DNA from: Chryseobacterium bernardetii
Lineage (GTDB): Bacteria > Bacteroidota > Bacteroidia > Flavobacteriales > Weeksellaceae
NCBI RefSeq assembly: GCF_003815975.1
Contig: NZ_CP033932.1
Span: 1,426,001 to 1,490,000 of the forward strand
Length of the DNA stretch: 64,000 nucleotides
Direction of reading: 5' to 3'
Shown: positions 19,752 to 27,918 of the stretch, in pieces
Position numbering within the stretch: the first letter of the stretch is position 1
Layout: each line of letters starts with the position of its first letter
The notes under the pieces: generated by a model
The model's database searches: none
What the model was told of the DNA's origin: nothing
What the model saw: the letters and a program-made list of their open reading frames with translations, nothing else
Translations under genes and position numbers: made by a program

Positions 19752-19998
19752 ATGAAAAAAAACGCCTTTCTTACTCCCTTTATAGACACTAATATTTCAG
19801 GCAGTACTTCAAATGAAAGCACAGCTGCTTAATTGGATTACGTAGAAGTGAATATTCAGGAACATTATTGAAAAGCAAAAATATTAATCAAAATAATAAT
19901 ACAGTGAATACGCAGGGTTTGGGCTTTGGGACTTATATTTACAAAATCACATTCTCAAAAATAAAGTAATTTCAACAGGTAAAATTGTTGTGAAATAA
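19752..19998 (+). pseudogene. Decayed remnant of a T9SS-sorted secreted protein (possibly a GH18 paralogue)
   Basis: An ATG opens MKKNAFLTPF..., resembling the start of the GH18 gene just upstream, then stops; in another frame DYVEVNIQ follows, matching the CYVEVNNN that begins the mature GH18 protein. Near the end NTVNTQGLGFGTYIYKITFS reads like the last strands of a type A T9SS sorting domain, and after a frameshift NKVISTGKIVVK completes it before TAA. So both ends of a secreted protein survive with the middle deleted and several frame breaks. Read as a dead duplicate; the identity of the parent is inferred from short matches. It lies in the 423-nt gap before the ROK gene; nothing else is seen there apart from the GH18 terminator. 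Confidence 0.6.
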
Positions 19999-20112
19999 CA
20001 TCCAGTGAATGAATGTTTTATCTGGAAATAAGATAATAGACTGTAAAGCAGGCAGACGGACGGTATCGTTTTATTGGCCTGCCTTTTCAGCCAACAGAAT
20101 TTAAAATAAAAA

Positions 20113-20979
20113 ATGATGCAGAATATATTAGGAATTGATATTGGCGGATCACATATTACCCTCGCGCAGGTAGATCCGGAAAAACGTGAAATTGTTACTT
20201 CAACATATGTAAGAGAACATGTAAATTCCTTTGACAACAAAGAAACAATTTTCTCCGCATGGACTTCAGCCATTGAAAAAGGAGCTTATAATCTGGTGAA
20301 AGCAGATCTTTTAATAGGAATTGCCATGCCTGGGCCTTTCGATTATGAAAACGGAATATCGCTGATGGAGCAGGGGAAGTTTATTGATATCCTTCATGTC
20401 AACATAAAAGAGGAGCTGGCCAAAAGGCTATCCGTTTCTCCAAACCAGATTCATTTTGTTAATGATGCGGCCGCCTTTATGGAAGGAGAAGTATTTGGTG
20501 GGTGTGCGCAGGGCTTTAAAAAGATTTTTGGCGTTACGCTCGGAACAGGATTAGGAACTACATTTTATAACGGAGAGTTGGCGACTGATGAAGACCTGTG
20601 GGATTCGCCTTTTAAAGAATCCATCTGTGAAGACTATCTGGCTACACGATGGTTTGTTAAACGCTATGAAGAACTCACCGGAGAACAGATCTCAGGAACC
20701 AAAGACCTGTTGGATAAACCTGTCGAAATACAGAAACAGATATTTGATGAATATGCAGATTCTTTCTCAGAGTTTGTGGTGAAATATGTAAATCATTATA
20801 AACCGGAAGTTTTAGTTATAGGAGGGAATATTGCCAAAGCCTATCCTTATTTTGAGCAAAGATTTATGCAGAATCTAAAAGATAATAATATTAACTTGCA
20901 GGTCAGAATTTCTGCTATTTTTGAAGATGCTGCCATTTTGGGAGCCGCCAGCTATGCATTAAAAAAGCTTATAAATTAA
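20113..20979 (+). CDS. ROK family sugar kinase
   Basis: 288 residues, cytoplasmic, actin-like ATPase fold. The phosphate-1 motif LGIDIGGSHITLAQVD opens the protein, HFVNDAAAFMEGEVFGG carries the catalytic Asp, and FGVTLGTGLGTTFYNGEL is the phosphate-2 motif. The Cys-rich zinc motif of classical glucokinase/repressor-type ROK proteins is absent (ESICEDY stands in its place), and there is no HTH, so it is an enzyme rather than a repressor. In this locus phosphorylation of mannose or GlcNAc released from the glycan is the natural job. It starts 17 nt before the second GH92 gene ends up in the same transcript. Confidence 0.85.
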   Translation: MMQNILGIDIGGSHITLAQVDPEKREIVTSTYVREHVNSFDNKETIFSAWTSAIEKGAYNLVKADLLIGIAMPGPFDYENGISLMEQGKFIDILHVNIKEELAKRLSVSPNQIHFVNDAAAFMEGEVFGGCAQGFKKIFGVTLGTGLGTTFYNGELATDEDLWDSPFKESICEDYLATRWFVKRYEELTGEQISGTKDLLDKPVEIQKQIFDEYADSFSEFVVKYVNHYKPEVLVIGGNIAKAYPYFEQRFMQNLKDNNINLQVRISAIFEDAAILGAASYALKKLIN

Positions 20980-20995
20980 CAAACGAAACAATACA

Positions 20996-23278
20996 ATGAA
21001 GTCTATTTTTTCTACCTGCTTTCTTTTATTACAAGCCCTGGTTTTTGGTCAGAATGCATCTCCCGTAGACTATGTAAATCCTTTGATGGGAACCCAATCC
21101 AAGCCTTCATTATCCAACGGAAATACCTATCCGGCAGTAGGGCTTCCATGGGGAATGAATCTCTGGACGGCACAAACCGGAAAAATGGGGGACGGATGGG
21201 CCTATACTTACGATGCAGATAAAATAAAAGGATTCAAACAGACCCATCAGCCTTCTCCCTGGATGAATGATTACGGAGCATTTTCCATTATGCCGGGAGT
21301 AGGGAAGTTAAAATTTAAAGAAGACGACAGAGCGAGCTGGTTCAGCCATAAAGCTGAGGTTACCACTCCCTATTTCTACAGCGTTTATTTAGCAGATATC
21401 AATGTAACCACAGAATTTACCCCGACAGAAAGAGCTTCTTTTTTCAAATTTGATTTTCCGAAAACAGATAGCGCTTACGTGGTAATTGATGCTCTGAATA
21501 AAGGATCATACATCAAAATTTTACCGAAAGAAAGAAAAATCCTGGGTTATACCACCAGATATTCTACCGGGAAATATGAGAACTTTAAAAACTATTTTGT
21601 AGTTCAGTTTGATAAAGACTTTGAGCTTACAAGAACCTGGAAAGATGATAAACTGATTAATGATAAGCTGGAAATTACCAGCGATCATACAGGCGCCATA
21701 GTAGGCTTTAAACTGAAAAATAAAGAAACGGTCTATGCAAAAATAGCCTCTTCATTCATCAGTTTTGAGCAGGCTGAGATCAATCTTAAAAGAGAAATCG
21801 GGAACAGAAATTTTGATCAGGTAAAAACCGATGCTAAAAATATCTGGAATAAAACCTTAGGAAAAATAGAAGTAAAAGGCGGAACAGATCAGCAGATGAG
21901 AACCTTTTATTCCTCACTGTACAGGACCTTGTTTTTCCCACAGAAATTATATGAGATTGATGCTCAGAATAAAATAAAACACTGGAGTCCGTACAACGGG
22001 AAGATCACAGATGGAAGGATGTTTGCCGGAACAGGTTTCTGGGATACTTTCCGGGCTTTATATCCTTTCCTGAATTTAGTATATCCAAGTATCAATGTGG
22101 AAATGCAGGAAGGATTGGCCAATGCTTACAAAGAAGGCGGATTCTTACCGGAATGGAGCAGTCCTGGATATTCTGATATTATGATCGGGAATAATTCCGC
22201 TTCCGTAGTGGCAGATGCTTATATCAAAGGCCTTCGCGGATATGATGTAGAAACCCTTTGGCAGGCTGTAAAACATGGTGCCGATAATGAAGGTCCTATG
22301 AAAGCTGTAGGCCGTGCAGGAGTAAAATATTATAATGAATTAGGCTATGTTCCTTATGATGTGAAAATTAATGAAAATGCAGCCAGAACTTTAGAATACG
22401 CTTATGATGATTTTTCAATCTATCAATTAGGAAAAGCATTAGGAAAACCTGCTTCAGAAATTGATATTTACAAAAAAAGAGCGTATAATTACAAAAATCT
22501 GTTTGATAAGGAAACAGGCTTAATGCGAGGTAAAAATAAAGACGGTAATTTTCAGAAGCCTTTCAATCCTTTCAAATGGGGGGATGCCTTTACAGAAGGG
22601 AACAGCTGGCATTACACCTGGTCAGTTTTTCAGGATATTGATGGTTTAGCTGAACTGATGGGGGGTAAAAATAAATTTGAAGCCAAACTGGATGAAGTGT
22701 TTTCATTGCCTCCGGTTTTTGATGACAGTTATTACGGTGGAGTAATCCATGAGATCAGAGAAATGCAGATTATGAATATGGGGCAGTATGCTCACGGGAA
22801 CCAGCCTATACAACATATGATCTATCTGTACAATTATGCCGGAGCGCCTTATAAAACCCAATATTGGGCAAGACAGGTGATGAATAAGCTATATCATGCT
22901 ACTCCGGACGGCTATTGCGGAGATGAAGATAACGGGCAGACTTCTGCATGGTATATTTTTTCAGCATTAGGATTTTATCCGGTTACACCGGCAACAGATC
23001 AGTATGTGTTGGGAGCACCATTGTTTAAAGAAGCAACTATTCACCTGGAAAACGGCAAGAAAATTGAAGTAAAGGCAGCGGAAAACAGTGCTGAAAATTT
23101 ATATGTACAGTCATTGAATGTAAACGGACAGCCTTACTCCCAAAACTGGTTGAGCCATAAAAATTTAATGGATGGAGCCGTTCTGGATTTTAAAATGGGC
23201 AGTAAGCCAAATACAGACAGAGGATCACAGGAAAAAGATTTTCCCTATTCAATGTCAAAAGAAAAGTCAGATAAATAA
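20996..23278 (+). CDS. GH92 family alpha-mannosidase, second copy
   Basis: 760 residues, signal peptide to about residue 19 (VFGQNA), no T9SS tail. It is clearly GH92 but divergent from the first copy: VDYVNPLMGTQSKPSLSNGN instead of the GGHGHTFPG version, then NTYPAVGLPWGMNLWTAQTG, GFWDTFRALYPFLNLV, MNMGQYAHGNQPIQHMIYLY and DEDNGQTSAWYIFSALGFYP. The different N-terminal substrate loops suggest a different linkage specificity, so the pair could strip different mannose arms. It sits between the ROK kinase (16 nt) and the cupin gene (24 nt), an obvious operon. Confidence 0.94.
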   Translation: MKSIFSTCFLLLQALVFGQNASPVDYVNPLMGTQSKPSLSNGNTYPAVGLPWGMNLWTAQTGKMGDGWAYTYDADKIKGFKQTHQPSPWMNDYGAFSIMPGVGKLKFKEDDRASWFSHKAEVTTPYFYSVYLADINVTTEFTPTERASFFKFDFPKTDSAYVVIDALNKGSYIKILPKERKILGYTTRYSTGKYENFKNYFVVQFDKDFELTRTWKDDKLINDKLEITSDHTGAIVGFKLKNKETVYAKIASSFISFEQAEINLKREIGNRNFDQVKTDAKNIWNKTLGKIEVKGGTDQQMRTFYSSLYRTLFFPQKLYEIDAQNKIKHWSPYNGKITDGRMFAGTGFWDTFRALYPFLNLVYPSINVEMQEGLANAYKEGGFLPEWSSPGYSDIMIGNNSASVVADAYIKGLRGYDVETLWQAVKHGADNEGPMKAVGRAGVKYYNELGYVPYDVKINENAARTLEYAYDDFSIYQLGKALGKPASEIDIYKKRAYNYKNLFDKETGLMRGKNKDGNFQKPFNPFKWGDAFTEGNSWHYTWSVFQDIDGLAELMGGKNKFEAKLDEVFSLPPVFDDSYYGGVIHEIREMQIMNMGQYAHGNQPIQHMIYLYNYAGAPYKTQYWARQVMNKLYHATPDGYCGDEDNGQTSAWYIFSALGFYPVTPATDQYVLGAPLFKEATIHLENGKKIEVKAAENSAENLYVQSLNVNGQPYSQNWLSHKNLMDGAVLDFKMGSKPNTDRGSQEKDFPYSMSKEKSDK

Positions 23279-23302
23279 TTGTAATTAAGAGAAATAAGAT
23301 AT

Positions 23303-23800
23303 ATGAGCACGGAAAAAAAAGAAATATTCGAGAGAGTAGAACAGACACTACAAAGCCAGGGATTTACCATTGCTGCAAAAGATGAAACCAGACCTTGGGG
23401 TGGTTTCTTTGTGATTGATGAAGCACAGGCACAGGACTTTGCCAACCAGTACTTTGACGGGATTGATGTGGAAAACCTTAGAATAGGAGGAAAACTAAGC
23501 CCTAAAATTCTTATTGTAGCTCCTGAAGCAAGACTAAGCTGGCAGTATCACCACAGAAGAGCAGAGATCTGGCAGGTAGTGGAAGGAACGGTAGGAATCA
23601 AAAGAAGCACTACAGATGAAGAAGGAGAAGTGGCAGAATACCACCCAAAAGATCAGGTAAAACTTCAGCAGGGAGAAAGACACAGATTAATAGGGCTGTC
23701 AGGCTGGGGGATTGTAGCTGAAATATGGCAGCATACCGATGCTTCCAATCCTTCAGACGAAGATGATATCGTAAGAGTTCAGGATGATTTCGGAAGATAA
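23303..23800 (+). CDS. Mannose-6-phosphate isomerase-type cupin
   Basis: 165-residue single-domain cupin matching the MannoseP_isomer (type II phosphomannose isomerase C-terminal) family. Metal-binding residues are seen in LSWQYHHRRAEIWQVVEGT (His-His and Glu) and in QQGERHRLIGLSGWGIVAEI (His). Such stand-alone proteins are often named phosphoheptose or mannose-6-phosphate isomerase. Being the last gene of the N-glycan operon after the sugar kinase, conversion of mannose 6-phosphate to fructose 6-phosphate would complete mannose catabolism. The isomerase activity is inferred, because the nucleotidyltransferase half of the bifunctional enzyme is missing. Confidence 0.82.
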   Translation: MSTEKKEIFERVEQTLQSQGFTIAAKDETRPWGGFFVIDEAQAQDFANQYFDGIDVENLRIGGKLSPKILIVAPEARLSWQYHHRRAEIWQVVEGTVGIKRSTTDEEGEVAEYHPKDQVKLQQGERHRLIGLSGWGIVAEIWQHTDASNPSDEDDIVRVQDDFGR

Positions 23801-23802
23801 AT

Positions 23803-23836
23803 AAAAAAGCAGCATTAGAATTGATGCTGCTTTTTT
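23803..23836 (+). terminator. Intrinsic terminator ending the N-glycan operon
   Basis: A 13-bp perfect stem (AAAAAAGCAGCAT / ATGCTGCTTTTTT) with an 8-nt loop, ending in T6, three nt after the cupin stop. Confidence 0.92.
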
Positions 23837-23945
23837 ATTGTGGCATGGAAGCTGGATGCAGGAAGAAGGAAGCTGCTGAAAGCTTTCAAAAGCACTATTT
23901 CAACTGTTGATTTATACTTCAAAGAAAATAAAAAGATAAAAAAAT

Positions 23946-23978
23946 AAACGTTATAGATTTCTGAAACCTATAACGTTT
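23946..23978 (-). terminator. Intrinsic terminator for the metal-receptor operon
   Basis: Perfect 11-bp arms AAACGTTATAG / CTATAACGTTT around an 11-nt loop, followed on the minus strand by a T-rich run. It lies about 65 nt past the stop of the HMA-TonB receptor gene. Confidence 0.85.
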
Positions 23979-24042
23979 TGTTTATATTAATTTATCATAG
24001 CTAAAAAAGTCTCTTAGCGAAGGATATTTCCAGTCCCTATCT

Positions 24043-26739
24043 TTAAAATGTTACATCCAGCCCCACATAGAAATTCGCTTTCATGATGGGAGCATATACC
24101 ATTCCGCCATCAAAATAATTTCCAAAAGGATTTCTAAAATCGATAATTGCATTTTTCTGGTAATATGAAGTAAGGTTTTCTCCCCCTACATAGGCTCTTA
24201 TCTTTTTGTTGAAATTTCTTGAAATCTGAGCATTCAATACTGCATAAGAATCAGAGTATCCTGGTAACTGAAACTCAGCAGGATTACCGGACATATCAGG
24301 AAGTCTTTGTTTTCCTACCCAGTTTAAAGTAGTATCAAAGCTCCAGAAACCACCTTTATCATTCTTATTGGTAGAATAGGCAAGATTTACAAACCCCCGG
24401 TGTTTAGCCATAAAAGGAACCTCTCTTCTTCCATCGATATAATCTGCCTGTACATCATAATACTTATAAGCCAATCTTACATCAAAGTTCTTGAAAGGAG
24501 TAAAATCCCATTGTGTCTGGAAAGAGTTGGCAAATGATTTACCTTCAAGGTTATAAAATGTAAGTTGCTGAGGAGATCTGTCTAAATCCACTAATACCTG
24601 ATCCTGGAAATCTGTTCTGAAAAAATCAGCAATAATGGTAGATTTTCTTCCGAAAAGCTTAAACTCCTGTTGCAAACTAGCTCCATAGTTCCATGCAATT
24701 TCAGGCTTTAAACCGTAGATATCTCCTCCGTTAGGCAAAATATTGATTACCCTGTTGGAAGCAAAATATTGCTGGCTCTCCGCAAACACGTTGGCAGTTC
24801 TGAATCCCCTTCCTGCAGAAAGCCTTAAAATAGTTTGTGGTGTGAAATCATATTTAAAATTTACTCTTGGCGTAAACTGAGTTCCTGCTAGGTTATGGAA
24901 ATCCACCCTGGTTCCTGCTACTAAAGTATATTTTAAACCTGTTAAAGTATATTCAGCAAAAACTCCCGGAACAATTTCATTTCTTTTAAAATGATCCAGC
25001 AGATAGGTTTCATTATAGCCATCGTATAAGAAACTTGCTCCTGCTTTATATTTATGGTTGGTATTTCCAATAATACTTTCAAAAATTAAATTGGAATAAT
25101 AAGTATGCTGTTGCCCTGAATAATTTCTCAATCCAAAAAAGCTGTCCTGCTGGTGATATACATACTGATTCATCCAGCCGATACTTTGATAGGGTTTTCC
25201 TTTAAAAACATATCCTGTTTTATTCCATACCTGGAATCTTGAAATGTCAATTCCAACACCATAGGCCGGCTGTTTGTCCTGAGCCAGCTTCTTATCGAAA
25301 GCAGTTTGTCCAGCAGTTCTTTCATCGCGGATAAAATTAATCCCGAAATGAGATCCGAACCCGGATTTTTCAAGATCATTATAATTCAGGAGATATGCTG
25401 CATTGATCTGCGTTCCTTTAGGTCTGTCAAGAAATCCGTCATGATTCATATCTGTATTCCCAAATGTACCATTTCCGTGAAGGAGGAAAGTCTGCGACCA
25501 TTTATCATTGATAGGAGATACGCTGGTGATATTCGCTTCGGCTCTTCCGTTAAAATCAGAAAAAAGGTTCAGGGAAGCTTCCGGCTCTTTAGCATTCTTC
25601 AACAGTTCAGTATTGATTTGCCCTGTAATACTTTCGTAACCGTTGGTTACTGTACTGCCGCCTTTCGTCAGCTGAATACTCTCAATCCATCTTCCCGGAA
25701 TGAAGTTCAATCCATAAGCAGAAGCCAATCCCCTGATCTCAGGAAGCTGTTCCTTTGTTAAACTTGTATATTTTTGATCCAATCCTAACATTTTCAACTG
25801 TTTTGTACCTGTAACAGCATTGCTGAAAGACACATCTACAGTGGCATTGGTTTCAAAACTTTCAGATAAATTACAGCATGCTGCTTTTAACAGTTCCTTT
25901 TTATCAATATTAAAAACCAGCCCGGCTTCCTTTTTACTTAAAGAGGTTGCTGCTTTGGAACCCGTTACTACAACCCCATCAATGCTCTTCTCATGCTGGT
26001 TGGGAGAATCATTGCCAGCCGGAGCTGCATGGTCTCCATGTTTCGTTTCTTCTTCATAATGAGCCTTTGGGTTGGCCTCTCCAAAAGTAAATTCTCTGTC
26101 ATAAAGGCAGCATCCCGGAAGACTGATATAAGTAGTATCTAAAGCCCTGTATTTCTCGTTATCATGTCCTGCATCAGCAATAGCCTTCAGGATCTTATCC
26201 GATGAGGTCTTTGAAGCATCAAAATGTAAAGCAACCGTTTGCTTTTCTGCATTCCATTCCGCTGAATCTGCGCCTGCATCTTTAGCCGCTTTTTCAATTC
26301 TGGCTTTGCATGAGGTACAGTTTCCCCTTACGTAAAACTCGTTGTCCTTTTTAGCAGGAGTTGTAGCATTGGCATGATGGTCATGATGAGATTCTGCCTG
26401 TGCAGGCTGTAAATCTCTGTCATATAAGCAACATCCCGGAAGGCTTTTATAAACATCATCTGAAGCTTTGAATTTTTCATTATCATGGCCGGCTTCTGCT
26501 ACCTTTTTCAGGATGTCGTCTTCAGAAACTTTATCAGTTTCTATGGTCAGCATCTGGAGGTCAATAGAATAAACGGCAGTTTTAGCTCCGGCTTTTTTTG
26601 CGGCTCCTTCAATCCGTGTTTTGCACATTTCACAGTTCCCTTTTACTTTGAACTGGTTTTTCTGAAGATTTTGAGCGGATATAAATTGTGTAAATAAGAA
26701 TAATGCACCAAGTATGAACCTGGAAATATATAATTTCAT
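24043..26739 (-). CDS. TonB-dependent receptor with two N-terminal heavy-metal-associated (HMA) domains
   Basis: 898 residues from the ATG that opens a signal peptide (MKLYISRFILGALFLF, cleaved near SAQN). Two HMA-like ferredoxin folds follow in tandem: CEMC (Cys36, Cys39) and CTSC (Cys141, Cys144), each ending in an identical PGCCLYDR block (Cys103-104 and Cys210-211). A His-rich linker (ESHHDHHA) separates them. A TonB box (SIDGVVVTG) and plug come next, then the barrel to the C-terminal YVGLDVTF. This is an outer membrane metal transporter or sensor; copper is the likeliest ion given CxxC HMA domains, but zinc or mercury is not excluded. Two metal-related genes lie upstream in the same operon. 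Confidence 0.9.
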   Translation of the reverse strand: MKLYISRFILGALFLFTQFISAQNLQKNQFKVKGNCEMCKTRIEGAAKKAGAKTAVYSIDLQMLTIETDKVSEDDILKKVAEAGHDNEKFKASDDVYKSLPGCCLYDRDLQPAQAESHHDHHANATTPAKKDNEFYVRGNCTSCKARIEKAAKDAGADSAEWNAEKQTVALHFDASKTSSDKILKAIADAGHDNEKYRALDTTYISLPGCCLYDREFTFGEANPKAHYEEETKHGDHAAPAGNDSPNQHEKSIDGVVVTGSKAATSLSKKEAGLVFNIDKKELLKAACCNLSESFETNATVDVSFSNAVTGTKQLKMLGLDQKYTSLTKEQLPEIRGLASAYGLNFIPGRWIESIQLTKGGSTVTNGYESITGQINTELLKNAKEPEASLNLFSDFNGRAEANITSVSPINDKWSQTFLLHGNGTFGNTDMNHDGFLDRPKGTQINAAYLLNYNDLEKSGFGSHFGINFIRDERTAGQTAFDKKLAQDKQPAYGVGIDISRFQVWNKTGYVFKGKPYQSIGWMNQYVYHQQDSFFGLRNYSGQQHTYYSNLIFESIIGNTNHKYKAGASFLYDGYNETYLLDHFKRNEIVPGVFAEYTLTGLKYTLVAGTRVDFHNLAGTQFTPRVNFKYDFTPQTILRLSAGRGFRTANVFAESQQYFASNRVINILPNGGDIYGLKPEIAWNYGASLQQEFKLFGRKSTIIADFFRTDFQDQVLVDLDRSPQQLTFYNLEGKSFANSFQTQWDFTPFKNFDVRLAYKYYDVQADYIDGRREVPFMAKHRGFVNLAYSTNKNDKGGFWSFDTTLNWVGKQRLPDMSGNPAEFQLPGYSDSYAVLNAQISRNFNKKIRAYVGGENLTSYYQKNAIIDFRNPFGNYFDGGMVYAPIMKANFYVGLDVTF

Positions 26740-26806
26740 TTGTTTAAAGTTTAGATTAAATAAAATACGGTTCGATATATTGTGTAACGAACTCATAATG
26801 TTTTAA

Positions 26807-27169
26807 TTAACCTATTTTAGGCGGTTGCCAGATTTCCTTTAAACGGTCGGAAAGATAAGGATCTGAATACTGAAACTGCGGATTCTTATTCGCTTTGTAA
26901 TAAGAAAGTTCCAGGCGCAGGTTTTTTGAAAAAGGAGTCTCAATAAAAGTAAAGCAGGCAATACATGATGAACAGCAGTCATCATTGCATGATTTTTTAG
27001 AATCATTTTTGCTGTCTTTTTTTGAGGAGTGATTTTTACAGCAGTCACTCTTCTTTCCGGATTCTGCTTTGCAGCAGGTTTCCTGCATAGATTGAGCATA
27101 AAAGCTATCCTTAGGAATCAGGAAGATTCCCAAACAAAATACTATTGCCAGTATGTGAAATAGCTTCAT
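26807..27169 (-). CDS. Small secreted Cys-rich protein, putative metal binding
   Basis: 120 residues from the ATG chosen to begin at MKLFHILAIVFCLGIFL, a signal peptide; an upstream in-frame ATG adds a non-signal extension overlapping the previous gene's spacer. After cleavage (about SFYAQS) come TCCKAESGKKSDCCKNHSS, a Lys/Asp-rich stretch and SCNDDCCSSCIACF: nine or more cysteines, mostly as CC pairs, then a hydrophobic/aromatic tail and a C-terminal WQPPK. It resembles a group of short Bacteroidota proteins (HYC_CC_PP-type) found beside HMA-TonB receptors. Position in the operon suggests a periplasmic metal carrier or sink. No enzyme motif. Confidence 0.78.
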   Translation of the reverse strand: MKLFHILAIVFCLGIFLIPKDSFYAQSMQETCCKAESGKKSDCCKNHSSKKDSKNDSKKSCNDDCCSSCIACFTFIETPFSKNLRLELSYYKANKNPQFQYSDPYLSDRLKEIWQPPKIG

Positions 27170-27188
27170 AGGTGCAAAAATACAAAAT

Positions 27189-27836
27189 TTATGGCAAAGG
27201 ATCACCAACTTTTAGAGAACAGCTGTGCCAAGGCTCTCCATGAGCAGGGTTCAGTTTAGGTTTTTCTCCCATAGCCAGGTTTTGTGAAGCTGCCTGAGCC
27301 TGGGCCGGTGTTGGAGTAGGGGTAACCTGTATATTGTTTTGGGAAGGCTGAGCAGCAGCTGGTTTACTGCTCAAAGGCTGTCCTACAGGAATATCACAAC
27401 GGTGTCCCGGCTGTCCATGTGGTGGGTTCATTCCCGGAGCCGTTTTCACAGGTTGAGCATTGTTGTTCATCGCTACTTTTGCCTGAGCTGCCGTGCCTGG
27501 GTCAATCTGGATGGTATTGTTAGCTCCTACACTAATGTTCTGGGAAGCAGGAGTAGTTGCTGGCTGACTGTTCAGTGGCTGTCCTACAGGGATATCACAT
27601 CGGTGTCCCGGTTGTCCATGTGCAGGATTCATTCCCGGGGCAGTGGCCATTGCAGCGGGAGCTGCGTTAGCCTGAATCCCCGCCTGGTCCATTAATGAAA
27701 CCTTTGGAGTATTGTTTATGGCTACAGAAGACTGTTGAGAACCAGCTTCATCTTTCAAATAAGTTGCTTTTTCATCTTTCTTACAAGAGACAGCTAATAT
27801 TGATACAGAGATCAGACCTAAAAACGTATTCTTCAT
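27189..27836 (-). CDS. Lipoprotein with three His/Cys repeats
   Basis: 215 residues. The signal peptide ends in LAVSC, so Cys18 is lipidated. The mature protein is Ala/Gln/Pro/Asn-rich and disordered in appearance, interrupted by three copies of a 22-residue unit, NPAHGQPGHRCDIPVGQPL being its core: residues 67-88, 134-155 and 193-214. Each keeps two His and one Cys at the same spacing (His73/His78/Cys80, His140/His145/Cys147, His199/His204/Cys206), an excellent metal-ligand set. The last copy (NPAHGEPWHSCSLKVGDPLP) is diverged and ends the protein. First gene of the operon with the Cys-rich protein and HMA-TonB receptor. Metal binding is inferred. Confidence 0.83.
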   Translation of the reverse strand: MKNTFLGLISVSILAVSCKKDEKATYLKDEAGSQQSSVAINNTPKVSLMDQAGIQANAAPAAMATAPGMNPAHGQPGHRCDIPVGQPLNSQPATTPASQNISVGANNTIQIDPGTAAQAKVAMNNNAQPVKTAPGMNPPHGQPGHRCDIPVGQPLSSKPAAAQPSQNNIQVTPTPTPAQAQAASQNLAMGEKPKLNPAHGEPWHSCSLKVGDPLP

Positions 27837-27857
27837 ATCCTTGATTGGGTATGAAAC

Positions 27858-27895
27858 AAAATTAGCAAAACATTTTTAATTGTTTTGCTAATTTT
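27858..27895 (-). terminator. Perfect 15-bp hairpin: response-regulator terminator overlapping a promoter box
   Basis: AAAATTAGCAAAACA and its exact complement flank an 8-nt A/T loop, 24 nt after the response regulator stop. The distal arm on the minus strand contains TAATTTTG, a consensus -7 box (TAnnTTTG) that would start the metal operon only about 10-15 nt before its first ATG. Terminator and promoter thus share bases. Confidence 0.75.
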
Positions 27896-27918
27896 ATATT
27901 TATAATACGATTTTTAAG

